A stretch of DNA of 64,000 nt from Henricia sp. BOLD:AAB3569 (lineage: Eukaryota; Echinodermata; Asteroidea; Spinulosida; Echinasteridae): positions 3,162,001 through 3,226,000 of the forward strand of contig JBBELK010000096.1 in the NCBI GenBank assembly GCA_037783545.1, read 5' to 3'. Shown here one piece after another: positions 23,593-33,956 of the stretch (within the stretch, counting starts at the first letter, position 1; every line of letters begins with the position of its first letter). The notes below the pieces were generated by a model that was given only the letters and a program-made list of their open reading frames with translations, did no database searches and was not told the origin of the DNA. The position numbers and the translations under genes were made by a program.

Positions 23593-26500
23593 ATGCAAAA
23601 TTTGAAGTTTGTCGGAAAATTTCTTGACTTCGAAATTTGCCGACGTTTGGACCACACTTTGACCAAATTCCGGTCCCAAACAAGACTGAGCATGCGCACG
23701 AGTGATCAGGAGTACACGGACAGCCACGGTCTGCAGAGCAGGCAGGAAGCCCAAGCCCAGTTTTCCCTAAACTCTGAAATTTCTCGGCCATTTCCCGGCG
23801 AAAGTCTGTCAATTTTTTCAGGACAAGTGCGGAATATAGACTGTTTGGAGCATGCAAAATTTGAAGTTTGTCGGAAAATTTCTTGACTTCCAAATTTGCC
23901 GACGTTTGGACCACACTTTGACCAAATTCCCGTCCCAAACAAGACTGAGCATGCGCACGAGTGATTAGGAGCACACGGACAGCCACGGTCTGCAGAGCAG
24001 GCAGGAAGCCCGACCCCAGTTTTCCCTAAACTCTGAAATTTCTCAGCCATTTCCCGGCGAAAGTCTGTCAATTTTTCAGGACAAGTGCGGAATATAGACT
24101 GTTTGGAGCATGCAAAATTTGAAGTTCGTCGGAAAATTTCTTGACTTCCAAATTTGCCGACGTTTGGACCACACTTTGACCAAATTCCGGTCCCAAACAA
24201 GACTGAGCATGCGCACGAGTGATCAGGAGTACACGGACAGCCACGGTCTGCAGAGCAGGCAGGAAGCCCAAGCCCAGTTTTCCCTAAACTCTGAAATTTC
24301 TCGGCCATTTCCCGGCGAAAGTCTGTCAATTTTTCTGGACAAGTGCGGAATATAGACTGTTTGGAGCATGCAAAATTTGAAGTTCGTCGGAAAATTTATT
24401 GACTTCCAAATTTGCCGACGTTTGGACGACACTTTGACCAAATTCCGGTCCCAAACAAGACTGAGCATGCGCACGAGTGATCAGGAGTACACGGACAGCC
24501 ACGGTCTGCAGAGCAGGAAGGAAGCCCGAGCCCAGTTTTCCCTAAACTCTGAAATTTCTCGGCCATTTCCCGGCGAAAGTCTGTCAATTTTGCAGGACAA
24601 GTGCGGAATATAGACTGTTTGGAGCATGCAAAATTTGAAGTTTGTCGGAAAATTTCTTGACTTCCAAATTTGCCGACGTTTGGACCACACTTTGACCAAA
24701 TTCCCGTCCCAAACAAGACTGAGCATGCGCACGAGTGATCAGGAGCACACGGACAGCCACGGTCTGCAGAGCAGGCAGGAAGCCCGACCCCAGTTTTCCC
24801 TAAACTCTGAAATTTCTCGGCCATTTCCCGGCGAAAGTCTGTCAATTTTTCAGGACAAGTGCGGAATATAGACTGTTTGGAGCATGCAAAATTTGAAGTT
24901 CGTCGGAAAATGTCTTGACTTCCAAATTTGCCGACGTTTGGACCACACTTTGACCAAATTCCCGTCCCAAACAAGACTGAGCATGCGCACGAGTGATCAG
25001 GAGTACACGGACAGCCACGGTCTGCAGAGCAGGAAGGAAGCCCGAGCCCAGTTTTCCCTAAACTCTGAAATTTCTCGGCCATTTCCCGGCGAAAGTCTGT
25101 CAATTTTGCAGGACAAGTGCGGAATATAGACTGTTTGGAGCATGCAAAATTTGAAGTTTGTCGGAAAATTTCTTGACTTCGAAATTTGCCGACGTTTGGA
25201 CCACACTTTGACCAAATTCCGGTCCCAAACAAGACTGAGCATGCGCACGAGTGATCAGGAGTACACGGACAGCCACGGTCTGCAGAGCAGGCAGGAAGCC
25301 TAAGCCCAGTTTTCCCTAAACTCTGAAATTTCTCGGCCATTTCCCGGCGAAAGTCTGTCAATTTTTTCAGGACAAGTGCGGAATATAGACTGTTTGGAGC
25401 ATGCAAAATTTGAAGTTTGTCTGAAAATTTCTTGACTTCCAAATTTGCCGACGTTTGGACCACACTTTGACAACATTCCCGTCCCAAACAAGACTGAGCA
25501 TGCGCACGAGTGATCAGGAGTACACGGACAGCCACGGTCTGCAGAGCAGGAAGGAAGCCCGAGCCCAGTTTTCCCTAAACTCTGAAATTTCTCAGCCATT
25601 TCCCGGCGAAAGTCTGTCAATTTTTCAGGACAAGTGCGGAATATAGACTGTTTGGAGCATGCAAAATTTGAAGTTCGTCGGAAAATTTCTTGACTTCCAA
25701 ATTTGCCGACGTTTGGACCACACTTTGACCAAATTCCGGTCCCAAACAAGACTGAGCATGCGCACGAGTGATCAGGAGTACACGGACAGCCACGGTCTGC
25801 AGAGCAGGCAGGAAGCCCAAGCCCAGTTTTCCCTAAACTCTGAAATTTCTCGGCCATTTCCCGGCGAAAGTCTGTCAATTTTTCTGGACAAGTGCGGAAT
25901 ATAGACTGTTTGGAGCATGCAAAATTTGAAGTTCGTCGGAAAATTTCTTGACTTCCAAATTTGCCGACGTTTGGACGACACTTTGACCAAATTCCGGTCC
26001 CAAACAAGACTGAGCATGCGCACGAGTGATCAGGAGTACACGGACAGCCACGGTCTGCAGAGCAGGAACGAAGCCCGAGCCCAGTTTTCCCTAAACTCTG
26101 AAATTTCTCGGCCATTTCCCGGCGAAAGTCTGTCAATTTTGCAGGACAAGTGCGGAATATAGACTGTTTGGAGCATGCAAAATTTGAAGTTTGTCGGAAA
26201 ATTTCTTGACTTCCAAATTTGCCGACGTTTGGACCACACTTTGACCAAATTCCCGTCCCAAACAAGACTGAGCATGCGCACGAGTGATCAGGAGCACACG
26301 GACAGCCACGGTCTGCAGAGCAGGCAGGAAGCCCGACCCCAGTTTTCCCTAAACTCTGAAATTTCTCGGCCATTTCCCGGCGAAAGTCTGTCAATTTTTC
26401 AGGACAAGTGCGGAATATAGACTGTTTGGAGCATGCAAAATTTGAAGTTCGTCGGAAAATGTCTTTACTTCCAAATTTGCCGACGTTTGGACCACACTTT

Positions 26501-28756
26501 GACCAAATTCCCGTCCCAAACAAGACTGAGCATGCGCACGAGTGATCAGGAGTACACGGACAGCCACGGTCTGCAGAGCAGGAAGGAAGCCCGAGCCCAG
26601 TTTTCCCTAAACTCTGAAATTTCTCGGCCATTTCCCGGCGAAAGTCTGTCAATTTTGCAGGACAAGTGCGGAATATAGACTGTTTGGAGCATGCAAAATT
26701 TGAAGTTTGTCGGAAAATTTCTTGACTTCGAAATTTGCCGACGTTTGGACCACACTTTGACCAAATTCCGGTCCCAAACAAGACTGAGCATGCGCACGAG
26801 TGATCAGGAGTACACGGACAGCCACGGTCTGCAGAGCAGGCAGGAAGCCCAAGCCCAGTTTTCCCTAAACTCTGAAATTTCTCGGCCATTTCCCGGCGAA
26901 AGTCTGTCAATTTTTTCAGGACAAGTGCGGAATATAGACTGTTTGGAGCATGCAAAATTTGAAGTTTGTCGGAAAATTTCTTGACTTCCAAATTTGCCGA
27001 CGTTTGGACCACACTTTGACCAAATTCCCGTCCCAAACAAGACTGAGCATGCGCACGAGTGATCAGGAGCACACGGACAGCCACGGTCTGCAGAGCAGGC
27101 AGGAAGCCCGACCCCAGTTTTCCCTAAACTCTGAAATTTCTCAGCCATTTCCCGGCGAAAGTCTGTCAATTTTTCAGGACAAGTGCGGAATATAGACTGT
27201 TTGGAGCATGCAAAATTTGAAGTTCGTCGGAAAATTTCTTGACTTCCAAATTTGCCGACGTTTGGACCACACTTTGACCAAATTCCGGTCCCAAACAAGA
27301 CTGAGCATGCGCACGAGTGATCAGGAGTACACGGACAGCCACGGTCTGCAGAGCAGGCAGGAAGCCCAAGCCCAGTTTTCCCTAAACTCTGAAATTTCTC
27401 GGCCATTTCCCGGCGAAAGTCTGTCAATTTTTCTGGACAAGTGCGGAATATAGACTGTTTGGAGCATGCAAAATTTGAAGTTCGTCGGAAAATTTCTTGA
27501 CTTCCAAATTTGCCGACGTTTGGACGACACTTTGACCAAATTCCGGTCCCAAACAAGACTGAGCATGCGCACGAGTGATCAGGAGTACACGGACAGCCAC
27601 GGTCTGCAGAGCAGGAAGGAAGCCCGAGCCCAGTTTTCCCTAAACTCTGAAATTTCTCGGCCATTTCCCGGCGAAAGTCTGTCAATTTTGCAGGACAAGT
27701 GCGGAATATAGACTGTTTGGAGCATGCAAAATTTGAAGTTTGTCGGAAAATTTCTTGACTTCCAAATTTGCCGACGTTTGGACCACACTTTGACCAAATT
27801 CCCGTCCCAAACAAGACTGAGCATGCGCACGAGTGATCAGGAGCACACGGACAGCCACGGTCTGCAGAGCAGGCAGGAAGCCCGACCCCAGTTTTCCCTA
27901 AACTCTGAAATTTCTCGGCCATTTCCCGGCGAAAGTCTGTCAATTTTTCAGGACAAGTGCGGAATATAGACTGTTTGGAGCATGCAAAATTTGAAGTTCG
28001 TCGGAAAATGTCTTGACTTCCAAATTTGCCGACGTTTGGACCACACTTTGACCAAATTCCCGTCCCAAACAAGACTGAGCATGCGCACGAGTGATCAGGA
28101 GTACACGGACAGCCACGGTCTGCAGAGCAGGAAGGAAGCCCGAGCCCAGTTTTCCCTAAACTCTGAAATTTCTCGGCCATTTCCCGGCGAAAGTCTGTCA
28201 ATTTTGCAGGACAAGTGCGGAATATAGACTGTTTGGAGCATGCAAAATTTGAAGTTTGTCGGAAAATTTCTTGACTTCGAAATTTGCCGACGTTTGGACC
28301 ACACTTTGACCAAATTCCGGTCCCAAACAAGACTGAGCATGCGCACGAGTGATCAGGAGTACACGGACAGCCACGGTCTGCAGAGCAGGCAGGAAGCCTA
28401 AGCCCAGTTTTCCCTAAACTCTGAAATTTCTCGGCCATTTCCCGGCGAAAGTCTGTCAATTTTTTCAGGACAAGTGCGGAATATAGACTGTTTGGAGCAT
28501 GCAAAATTTGAAGTTTGTCTGAAAATTTCTTGACTTCCAAATTTGCCGACGTTTGGACCACACTTTGACAACATTCCCGTCCCAAACAAGACTGAGCATG
28601 CGCACGAGTGATCAGGAGTACACGGACAGCCACGGTCTGCAGAGCAGGAAGGAAGCCCGAGCCCAGTTTTCCCTAAACTCTGAAATTTCTCGGCCATTTC
28701 CCGGCGAAAGTCTGTCAATTTTGCAGGACAAGTGCGGAATATAGACTGTTTGGAGC
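23593..28756. repeat. Six-monomer repeat (1549 bp) nested in a twelve-monomer repeat (3098 bp)
   Basis: Three six-monomer copies run from 24110, 25659 and 27208 to 28756, each 1549 bp (five 258-bp units plus one of 259 bp). Shared markers in order: TTTTTCTGGAC; GACGAC with TTTGCAGG; GAGCACA with GACCCC; AAATGTCTT; ACTTCGAAATT with the extra T; and a final unit. That final unit alternates: 25401 and 28499 share GTCTGAAAAT and GACAACATTC, while 23852 and 26950 have GAGCACA, GACCCC and CTCAGCC. The ACTTCGAAATT unit alternates too: GCCTAAGCCC at 25142 and 28240, GCCCAAGCCC at 23593 and 26691. The full period is therefore 12 units. This is the clearest nested higher-order repeat in the window. Confidence 0.88.
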
Positions 28757-31236
28757 ATGCAAAATTTGAAGTTTGTCGGAAAATTTCTTGACTTCGAAAT
28801 TTGCCGACGTTTGGACCACACTTTGACCAAATTCCGGTCCCAAACAAGACTGAGCATGCGCACGAGTGATCAGGAGTACACGGACAGCCACGGTCTGCAG
28901 AGCAGGCAGGAAGCCCAAGCCCAGTTTTCCCTAAACTCTGAAATTTCTCGGCCATTTCCCGGCGAAAGTCTGTCAATTGTTCAGGACAAGTGCGGAATAT
29001 AGACTGTTTGGAGCATGCAAAATTTGAAGTTCGTCGGAAAATTTCTTGACTTCCAAATTTGCCGACGTTTGGACCACACTTTGACAAAATTCCCGTCCCA
29101 AACAAGACTGAGCATGCGCACGAGTGATCAGGAGTACACGGACAGCCACGGTCTGCAGAGCAGGTAGGAAGCCCGAGCCCAGTTTTCCCTAAACTCTGAA
29201 ATTTCTCGGCCATTTCCCGGCGAAAGTCTGTCAATTTTTCAGGACAAGTGCGGAATATAGACTGTTTGAAGCATGCAAAATTTGAAGTTCGTCGGAAAAT
29301 TTCTTGACTTCCAAATTTGCCGACGTTTGGACCACACTTTGACCAAATTCCGGTCCCAAACAAGACTGAGCATGCGCACGAGTGATCAGGAGTACACGGA
29401 CAGCCACGGTCTGCAGAGCAGGCAGGAAGCCCAAGCCCAGTTTTCCCTAAACTCTGAAATTTCTCGGCCATTTCCCGGCGAAAGTCTGTCAATTGTTCAG
29501 GACAAGTGCGGAATATAGACTGTTTGGAGCATGCAAAATTTGAAGTTCGTCGGAAAATTTCTTGACTTCCAAATTTGCCGACGTTTGGACCACACTTTGA
29601 CAAAATTCCCGTCCCAAACAAGACTGAGCATGCGCACGAGTGATCAGGAGTACATGGACAGCCACGGTCTGCAGAGCAGGTAGGAAGCCCGAGCCCAGTT
29701 TTCCCTAAACTCTGAAATTTCTCGGCCATTTCCCGGCGAAAGTCTGTCAATTTTTCAGGACAAGTGCGGAATATAGACTGTTTGGAGCATGCAAAATTTG
29801 AAGTTCGTCGGAAAATTTCTTGACTTCCAAATTTGCCGACGTTTGGACCACACTTTGACCAAATTCCCGTCCCAAACAAGACTGAGCATGCGCACGAGTG
29901 ATCAGGAGTACACGGACAGCCACGGTCTGCAGAGCAGGCAGGAAGCCCGAGCCCAGTTTTCCCTAAACTCTGAAATTTCTCGGCCATTTCCCGGCGAAAG
30001 TCTGTCAATTTTTCAGGACAAGTGCGGAATATAGACTGTTTGGAGCATGTAAAATTTGAAGTTCGTCGGAAAATTTCTTGACTTCCAAATTTGCCGACGT
30101 TTGGACCACACTTTGACCAAATTCCCGTCCCAAACAAGACTGAGCATGCGCACGAGTGATCAGGAGTACACGGACAGCCACGGTCTGCAGAGCAGGAAGG
30201 AAGCCCGAGCCCAGTTTTCCCTAAACTCTGAAATTTCTCGGCCATTTCCCGGCGAAAGTCTGTCAATTTTGCAGGACAAGTGCGGAATATAGACTGTTTG
30301 GAGCATGCAAAATTTGAAGTTTGTCGGAAAATTTCTTGACTTCCAAATTTGCCGACGTTTGGACCACACTTTGACCGAATTCCGGTCCCAAACAAGACTG
30401 AGCATGCGCACGAGTGGTCAGGAGTACACGGACAGCCACGGTCTGCAGAGCAGGCAGGAAGCCCAAGCCCAGTTTTCCCTAAACTCTGAAATTTCTCGGC
30501 CATTTCCCGGCGAAAGTCTGTCAATTTTTCAGGACAAGTGCGGAATATAGACTGTTTGGAGCATGCAAAATTTGAAGTTCGTCGGAAAATTTCTTGACTT
30601 CCAAATTTGCCGACGTTTGGACCACACTTTGACCAAATTCCCGTCCCAAACAAGACTGAGCATGCGCACGAGTGATCAGGAGTACACGGACAGCCACGGT
30701 CTGCAGAGCAGGCAGGAAGCCCGAGCCCAGTTTTCCCTAAACTCTGAAATTTCTCGGCCATTTCCCGGCGAAAGTCTGTCAATTTTTCAGGACAAGTGCG
30801 GAATATAGACTGTTTGGAGCATGCAAAATTTGAAGTTCGTTGGAAAATTTCTTGACTTCCAAATTTGCCGACGTTTGGACCACACTTTGACCAAATTCCC
30901 GTCCCAAACAAGACTGAGCATGCGCACGAGTGATCAGGAGTACACGGACAGCCACGGTCTGCAGAGCAGGAAGGAAGCCCGAGCCCAGTTTTCCCTAAAC
31001 TCTGAAATTTCTCGGCCATTTCCCGGCGAAAGTCTGTCAATTTTGCATGACAAGTGCGGAATATAGACTGTTTGGAGCATGCAAAATTTGAAGTTTGTCG
31101 GAAAATTTCTTGACTTCGAAATTTGCCGACGTTTGGACCACACTTTGACCAAATTCCCGTCCCAAACAAGACTGAGCATGCGCACGAGTGATCAGGAGTA
31201 CACGGACAGCCACGGTCTGCAGAGCAGGCAGGAAGC
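28757..31236. repeat. Satellite zone left of transposon copy 1
   Basis: Nine full units plus a 158-bp partial unit. A 516-bp dimer is present: 28757/29015 is echoed by 29273/29531, sharing CAATTGTTCAGG in the first member and GACAAAATTC plus GCAGGTAGG in the second. The unit at 30047 starts with ATGTAAAATT. The last unit (31079-31236) keeps the ACTTCGAAATT marker of the preceding higher-order zone and is interrupted at unit position 158 by the transposon. Confidence 0.85.
31228..31236. other. Target site duplication, left, copy 1
   Basis: GCAGGAAGC, repeated exactly at 32201-32209 on the other side of the insertion. The uninterrupted monomer has this sequence once, at unit positions 150-158. 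Because the element ends share one base with the duplication, a 7-bp (CAGGAAG) or 8-bp reading is also possible. The 9-bp reading gives symmetric element ends. Confidence 0.8.
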
Positions 31237-31256
31237 TAGACTGGTTCCCTTGTCCA
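31237..31256 (+). repeat. Left terminal inverted repeat, copy 1
   Basis: TAGACTGGTTCCCTTGTCCA. Compared with the reverse complement of the right end (TAGACTGGTCCCCTGTCCA) it has nine perfect terminal bases, then one substitution and one inserted T over 20 bp. Confidence 0.82.
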
Positions 31257-31918
31257 CATATTTACTTCCCCTCCGTCGTATATGAGGACAGGTATACGCC
31301 GCCATGTTTGGCATAAATATCCAGGAATTCCTGTATGTTTATGCAAATTAAAAGGACTGTGTCACGGTTTGCGCAAGCGCCAAGCAGGCGCCCAGAATAC
31401 AGTGTGTTGCGCGCCTTCGTTCGATTTGGCATCGCGCGCTACGCAATCAATGTCTGGGAAAATAACAGCGGCGGCAGCAGCGGTATTTTTGCATCGACAG
31501 CAGAAGATATGCCTGTAAAATTGCTGTCAGAACCAAATAAACATACTGGTTTCGGTGGGAATCAAGGTTGAACAAATAGCTCTATATCCAACCATGTCAT
31601 TCATATCATTCGATGGGGTTTCTGTCATGTTTTGTCGAGTTTTTTTATGCGATGCAAAACTTTTTTTGAACAACGGCCGCACTGTGATATTGATGTTTGG
31701 CGGCTTAAAAATACGGCAAACAGCGCCATTTCAAGTAAAAAGTAATGTATCAGTACAAACCTGGGCGTTGACGAGTACACCACTGCCAAAATTACTAAAT
31801 ACTTATAAGGGATGGCAAAGATTGAATAGGATATGCAAAACCCAGCGACAAAATTAACGATTGCGAAATTCACTCGTTGTTGAGCAAACTCTAAAAATAG
31901 ATCATGCATATATTTAAT

Positions 31919-32135
31919 ACAACGACCAATCACGCGTGGTAATAAGCCAGTTCGGTGTCTCGACTGCGCATGCGTCTCCCGACTTTGGTTTGAGATAAAC
32001 AAAGCGGTATGCATTGTGTTTATCTCAAATGACCTGTGTTTATCTCAAATGACCTTGACACAATCCCATAGACGTTCATTGCGCGCGCGAGATTCCGAAC
32101 TGGCTTATACAACGGCCAATCACCCGTGGTTATTG
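31919..32135. repeat. Composite internal repeat cluster of the transposon, copy 1
   Basis: Several short repeats are nested here. A 27-bp direct repeat beginning ACAACG and containing CCAATCAC lies at 31919-31945 and 32109-32135 (22 of 27 identical). A perfect 12-bp inverted pair, AAGCCAGTTCGG at 31944-31955 and CCGAACTGGCTT at 32095-32106, sits inside them. Between these, GTTTATCTCAAA occurs twice in direct orientation and once inverted at 31989-32000. The arrangement looks like repeated partial inverted duplication and resembles the repeat-rich subterminal regions where transposases bind, but that role is inferred. Confidence 0.75.
32015..32054. repeat. 20-bp tandem direct repeat in transposon, copy 1
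   Basis: TGTGTTTATCTCAAATGACC occurs twice without a gap, 32015-32034 and 32035-32054. The core is also present inverted at 31989-32000. The same pair is found in the second element at 33762-33801. Confidence 0.88.
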
Positions 32136-32146
32136 CTCGGCGTGTG

Positions 32147-32189
32147 CCTGTCCTTGTATAGCGAGAGCAGCGTAGTGTACATGGACAGG
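32147..32189. other. Subterminal hairpin in transposon right end, copy 1
   Basis: CCTGTCCTTGTA (32147-32158) pairs with TACATGGACAGG (32178-32189) with one mismatch over 12 bp and a 19-nt loop. The right arm overlaps the terminal inverted repeat, so the right end can fold on itself as well as pair with the left end. Confidence 0.7.
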
Positions 32190-32200
32190 GGACCAGTCTA
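32182..32200 (-). repeat. Right terminal inverted repeat, copy 1
   Basis: TGGACAGGGGACCAGTCTA, the inverted partner of 31237-31256. Its inner part is also the right arm of a subterminal hairpin beginning at 32147. Confidence 0.82.
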
Positions 32201-32209
32201 GCAGGAAGC
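32201..32209. other. Target site duplication, right, copy 1
   Basis: GCAGGAAGC, identical to 31228-31236. The interrupted monomer resumes here at unit position 150. Confidence 0.8.
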
Positions 32210-32974
32210 CCGACCCCAGTTTTCCCTAAACTCTGAAATTTCTCGGCCATTTCCCGGCGAAAGTCTGTCAATTTTTCAGGACAAGTGCGGAATATAGACT
32301 GTTTGGAGCATGCAAAATTTGAAGTTCGTCGGAAAATTTCTTGACTTCCAAATTTGCCGACGTTTGGACCACACTTTGACCAAATTCCGGTCCCAAACAA
32401 GACTGAGCATGCGCACGAGTGATCAGGAGTACACGGACAGCCACGGTCTGCAGAGCAGGCAGGAAGCCCAAGCCCAGTTTTCCCTAAACTCTGAAATTTC
32501 TCGGCCATTTCCCGGCGAAAGTCTGTCAATTGTTCAGGACAAGTGCGGAATATAGACTGTTTGGAGCATGCAAAATTTGAAGTTCGTCGGAAAATTTCTT
32601 GACTTCCAAATTTGCCGACGTTTGGACCACACTTTGACCAAATTCCCGTCCCAAACAAGACTGAGCATGCGCACGAGTGATCAGGAGTACACGGACAGCC
32701 ACGGTCTGCAGAGCAGGCAGGAAGCCCGAGCCCAGTTTTCCCTAAACTCTGAAATTTCTCGGCCATTTCCCGGCGAAAGTCTGTCAATTTTTCAGGACAA
32801 GTGCGGAATATAGACTGTTTGGAGCATGCAAAATTTGAAGTTCGTCGGAAAATTTCTTGACTTCCAAATTTGCCGACGTTTGGACCACACTTTGACCAAA
32901 TTCCCGTCCCAAACAAGACTGAGCATGCGCACGAGTGATCAGGAGTACACGGACAGCCACGGTCTGCAGAGCAG

Positions 32975-32983
32975 GCAGGAAGC
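32975..32983. other. Target site duplication, left, copy 2
   Basis: GCAGGAAGC, repeated at 33948-33956. It is the same target sequence at the same unit position as for copy 1. Confidence 0.8.
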
Positions 32984-33003
32984 TAGACTGGTTCCCTTGT
33001 CCA
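32984..33003 (+). repeat. Left terminal inverted repeat, copy 2
   Basis: Identical to the left terminus of the first copy (31237-31256). Confidence 0.82.
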
Positions 33004-33665
33004 CATATTTACTTCCCCTCCGTCGTATATGAGGACAGGTACACGCCGCCATGTTTGGCATAAATATCCAGGAATTCCTGTATGTTTATGCAAATTAAAA
33101 GGACTGTGTCACGGTTTGCGCAAGCGCCAAGCAGGCGCCCAGAATACAGTGTGTTGCGCGCCTTCGTTCGATTTGGCATCGCGCGCTACGCAATCAATGT
33201 CTGGGAAAATAACAGCGGCGGCAGCAGCGGTATTTTTGCATCGACAGCAGAAGATATGCCTGTAAAATTGCTGTCAGAACCAAATAAACATACTGGTTTC
33301 GGTGGGAATCAAGGTTGAACAAATAGCTCTATATCCAACCATGTCATTCATATCATTCGATGGGGTTTCTGTCATGTTTTGTCGAGTTTTTTTATGCGAT
33401 GAAAAACTTTTTTTGAACAACGGCCGCACTGTGATATTGATGTTTGGCGGCTTAAAAATACGGCAAACAGCGCCATTTCAAGTAAAAAGTAATGTATCAG
33501 TACAAACCTGGGCGTTGACGAGTACACCACTGCCAAAATTACTAAATAATTATAAGGGATGGCAAAGATTGAATAGGATATGCAAAACCCAGCGACAAAA
33601 TTAACGATTGCGAAATTCACTCGTTGTTGAGCAAACTCTAAAAATAGATCATGCATATATTTAAT

Positions 33666-33882
33666 ACAACGACCAATCACGCGTGGTAATAAGCCAGTTC
33701 GGAGTCTCGACTGCGCATGCGTCTCCCGACTTTGGTTTGAGATAAACAAAGCGGTATGCATTGTGTTTATCTCAAATGACCTGTGTTTATCTCAAATGAC
33801 CTTGACACAATCCCATAGACGTTCATTGCGCGCGCGAGATTCCGAACTGGCTTATACAACGGCCAATCACCCGTGGTTATTG
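33666..33882. repeat. Composite internal repeat cluster of the transposon, copy 2
   Basis: Counterpart of 31919-32135, shifted by 1747 bp: direct repeats at 33666-33692 and 33856-33882, the 12-bp inverted pair at 33691-33702 and 33842-33853, and the 20-bp tandem pair at 33762-33801. One of the four differences from copy 1 (33703, A for T) lies one base inside the left arm of the inverted pair. Confidence 0.75.
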
Positions 33883-33928
33883 CTCGGCGTGTGCCTGTCC
33901 TTGTATAGCGAGAGCAGCGTAGTGTACA

Positions 33929-33947
33929 TGGACAGGGGACCAGTCTA
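33929..33947 (-). repeat. Right terminal inverted repeat, copy 2
   Basis: Identical to the right terminus of the first copy (32182-32200) and overlaps the same subterminal hairpin, here at 33894-33936. Confidence 0.82.
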
Positions 33948-33956
33948 GCAGGAAGC
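33948..33956. other. Target site duplication, right, copy 2
   Basis: GCAGGAAGC, identical to 32975-32983. The satellite resumes at unit position 150. Confidence 0.8.

Larger units (their letters stand above)
1..31236. repeat. 258-bp satellite array, left block
   Basis: About 120 head-to-tail copies of a 258-bp unit, all in one orientation, starting and ending inside a monomer (the last is cut by the transposon at 31236). I number the unit from the A of ATGCAAAATTTGAAG, so intact units begin at 12, 271, 529, 787 and so on. Length is almost fixed: a few units are 259 bp through one extra T before CAGG (for example 12-270, 787-1045, 23593-23851) and one is 257 bp (15338-15594). Neighbouring units differ by only a few bases. 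By hand count the consensus has 65 C, 60 G and 14 CpG. Each unit holds CTGCAG, TGATCA and two GCATGC sites, so digestion should give a clean 258-bp ladder. No gene is visible. This is satellite DNA by structure; whether it is centromeric, pericentromeric or interstitial cannot be told from sequence alone. Confidence 0.97.
31237..32200. mobile_element. Non-autonomous TIR DNA transposon, copy 1 (964 bp)
   Basis: A single-copy-type sequence unrelated to the satellite. It starts TAGACTGGT and ends ACCAGTCTA, perfect inverted termini of 9 bp that extend imperfectly to about 20 bp, and is flanked by a direct 9-bp duplication of the target. Small size, no transposase-sized open frame (longest about 129 codons, none with a recognisable motif), and dense inverted and direct repeats in the right third fit a deletion-derivative or MITE-like element mobilised in trans. 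The superfamily is not settled: 8-bp duplications are typical of hAT, 9 bp of Mutator-like elements, and the TIR does not match a canonical motif of either that I can recall. Orientation is arbitrary. It is followed 1747 bp later by a near-identical copy. Confidence 0.85.
32201..32983. repeat. Satellite segment between the two transposon copies
   Basis: Holds the 109-bp right remainder of a split unit (32201-32309, with GACCCCAG), two intact units at 32310 (CCGGTCC, CCCAAGCCC, CAATTGTTCAGG) and 32568, and a 158-bp left remainder (32826-32983). The length, 783 bp, is three units plus the 9-bp target duplication, so the second insertion sits in exactly the same phase as the first. Confidence 0.93.
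32984..33947. mobile_element. Non-autonomous TIR DNA transposon, copy 2 (964 bp)
   Basis: Same length, orientation and structure as the first copy. By direct comparison I find four substitutions and no indels: 31295 T versus 33042 C, 31655 C versus 33402 A, 31802 C versus 33549 A, and 31956 T versus 33703 A. About 0.4% divergence, an identical insertion point inside the monomer, identical target duplication and a GACCCCAG right flank all argue that this copy arose by duplication of an insertion-bearing satellite segment, not by a second transposition. The left flank differs: copy 1 follows an ACTTCGAAATT unit, copy 2 a standard ACTTCCAAATT unit. Confidence 0.88.

Noticed and set aside
31341-31348. 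ATGCAAAT octamer and CCAAT motifs in the transposon as a promoter
   Set aside because: Single short matches expected by chance in about 1 kb, with no downstream open frame to drive.
31625-32014. A 129-codon reverse frame, and 78- and 100-codon forward frames, in the transposon as a transposase or accessory gene
   Set aside because: Too short for a transposase, overlapping on both strands, no recognisable catalytic or zinc-finger motif. The identical frames in copy 2 reflect duplication, not selection.
31237-33947. Two independent insertions of the same transposon
   Set aside because: Same base of the unit, same orientation, same target duplication, 0.4% divergence and a spacing of exactly three units plus element make one insertion followed by duplication much simpler.
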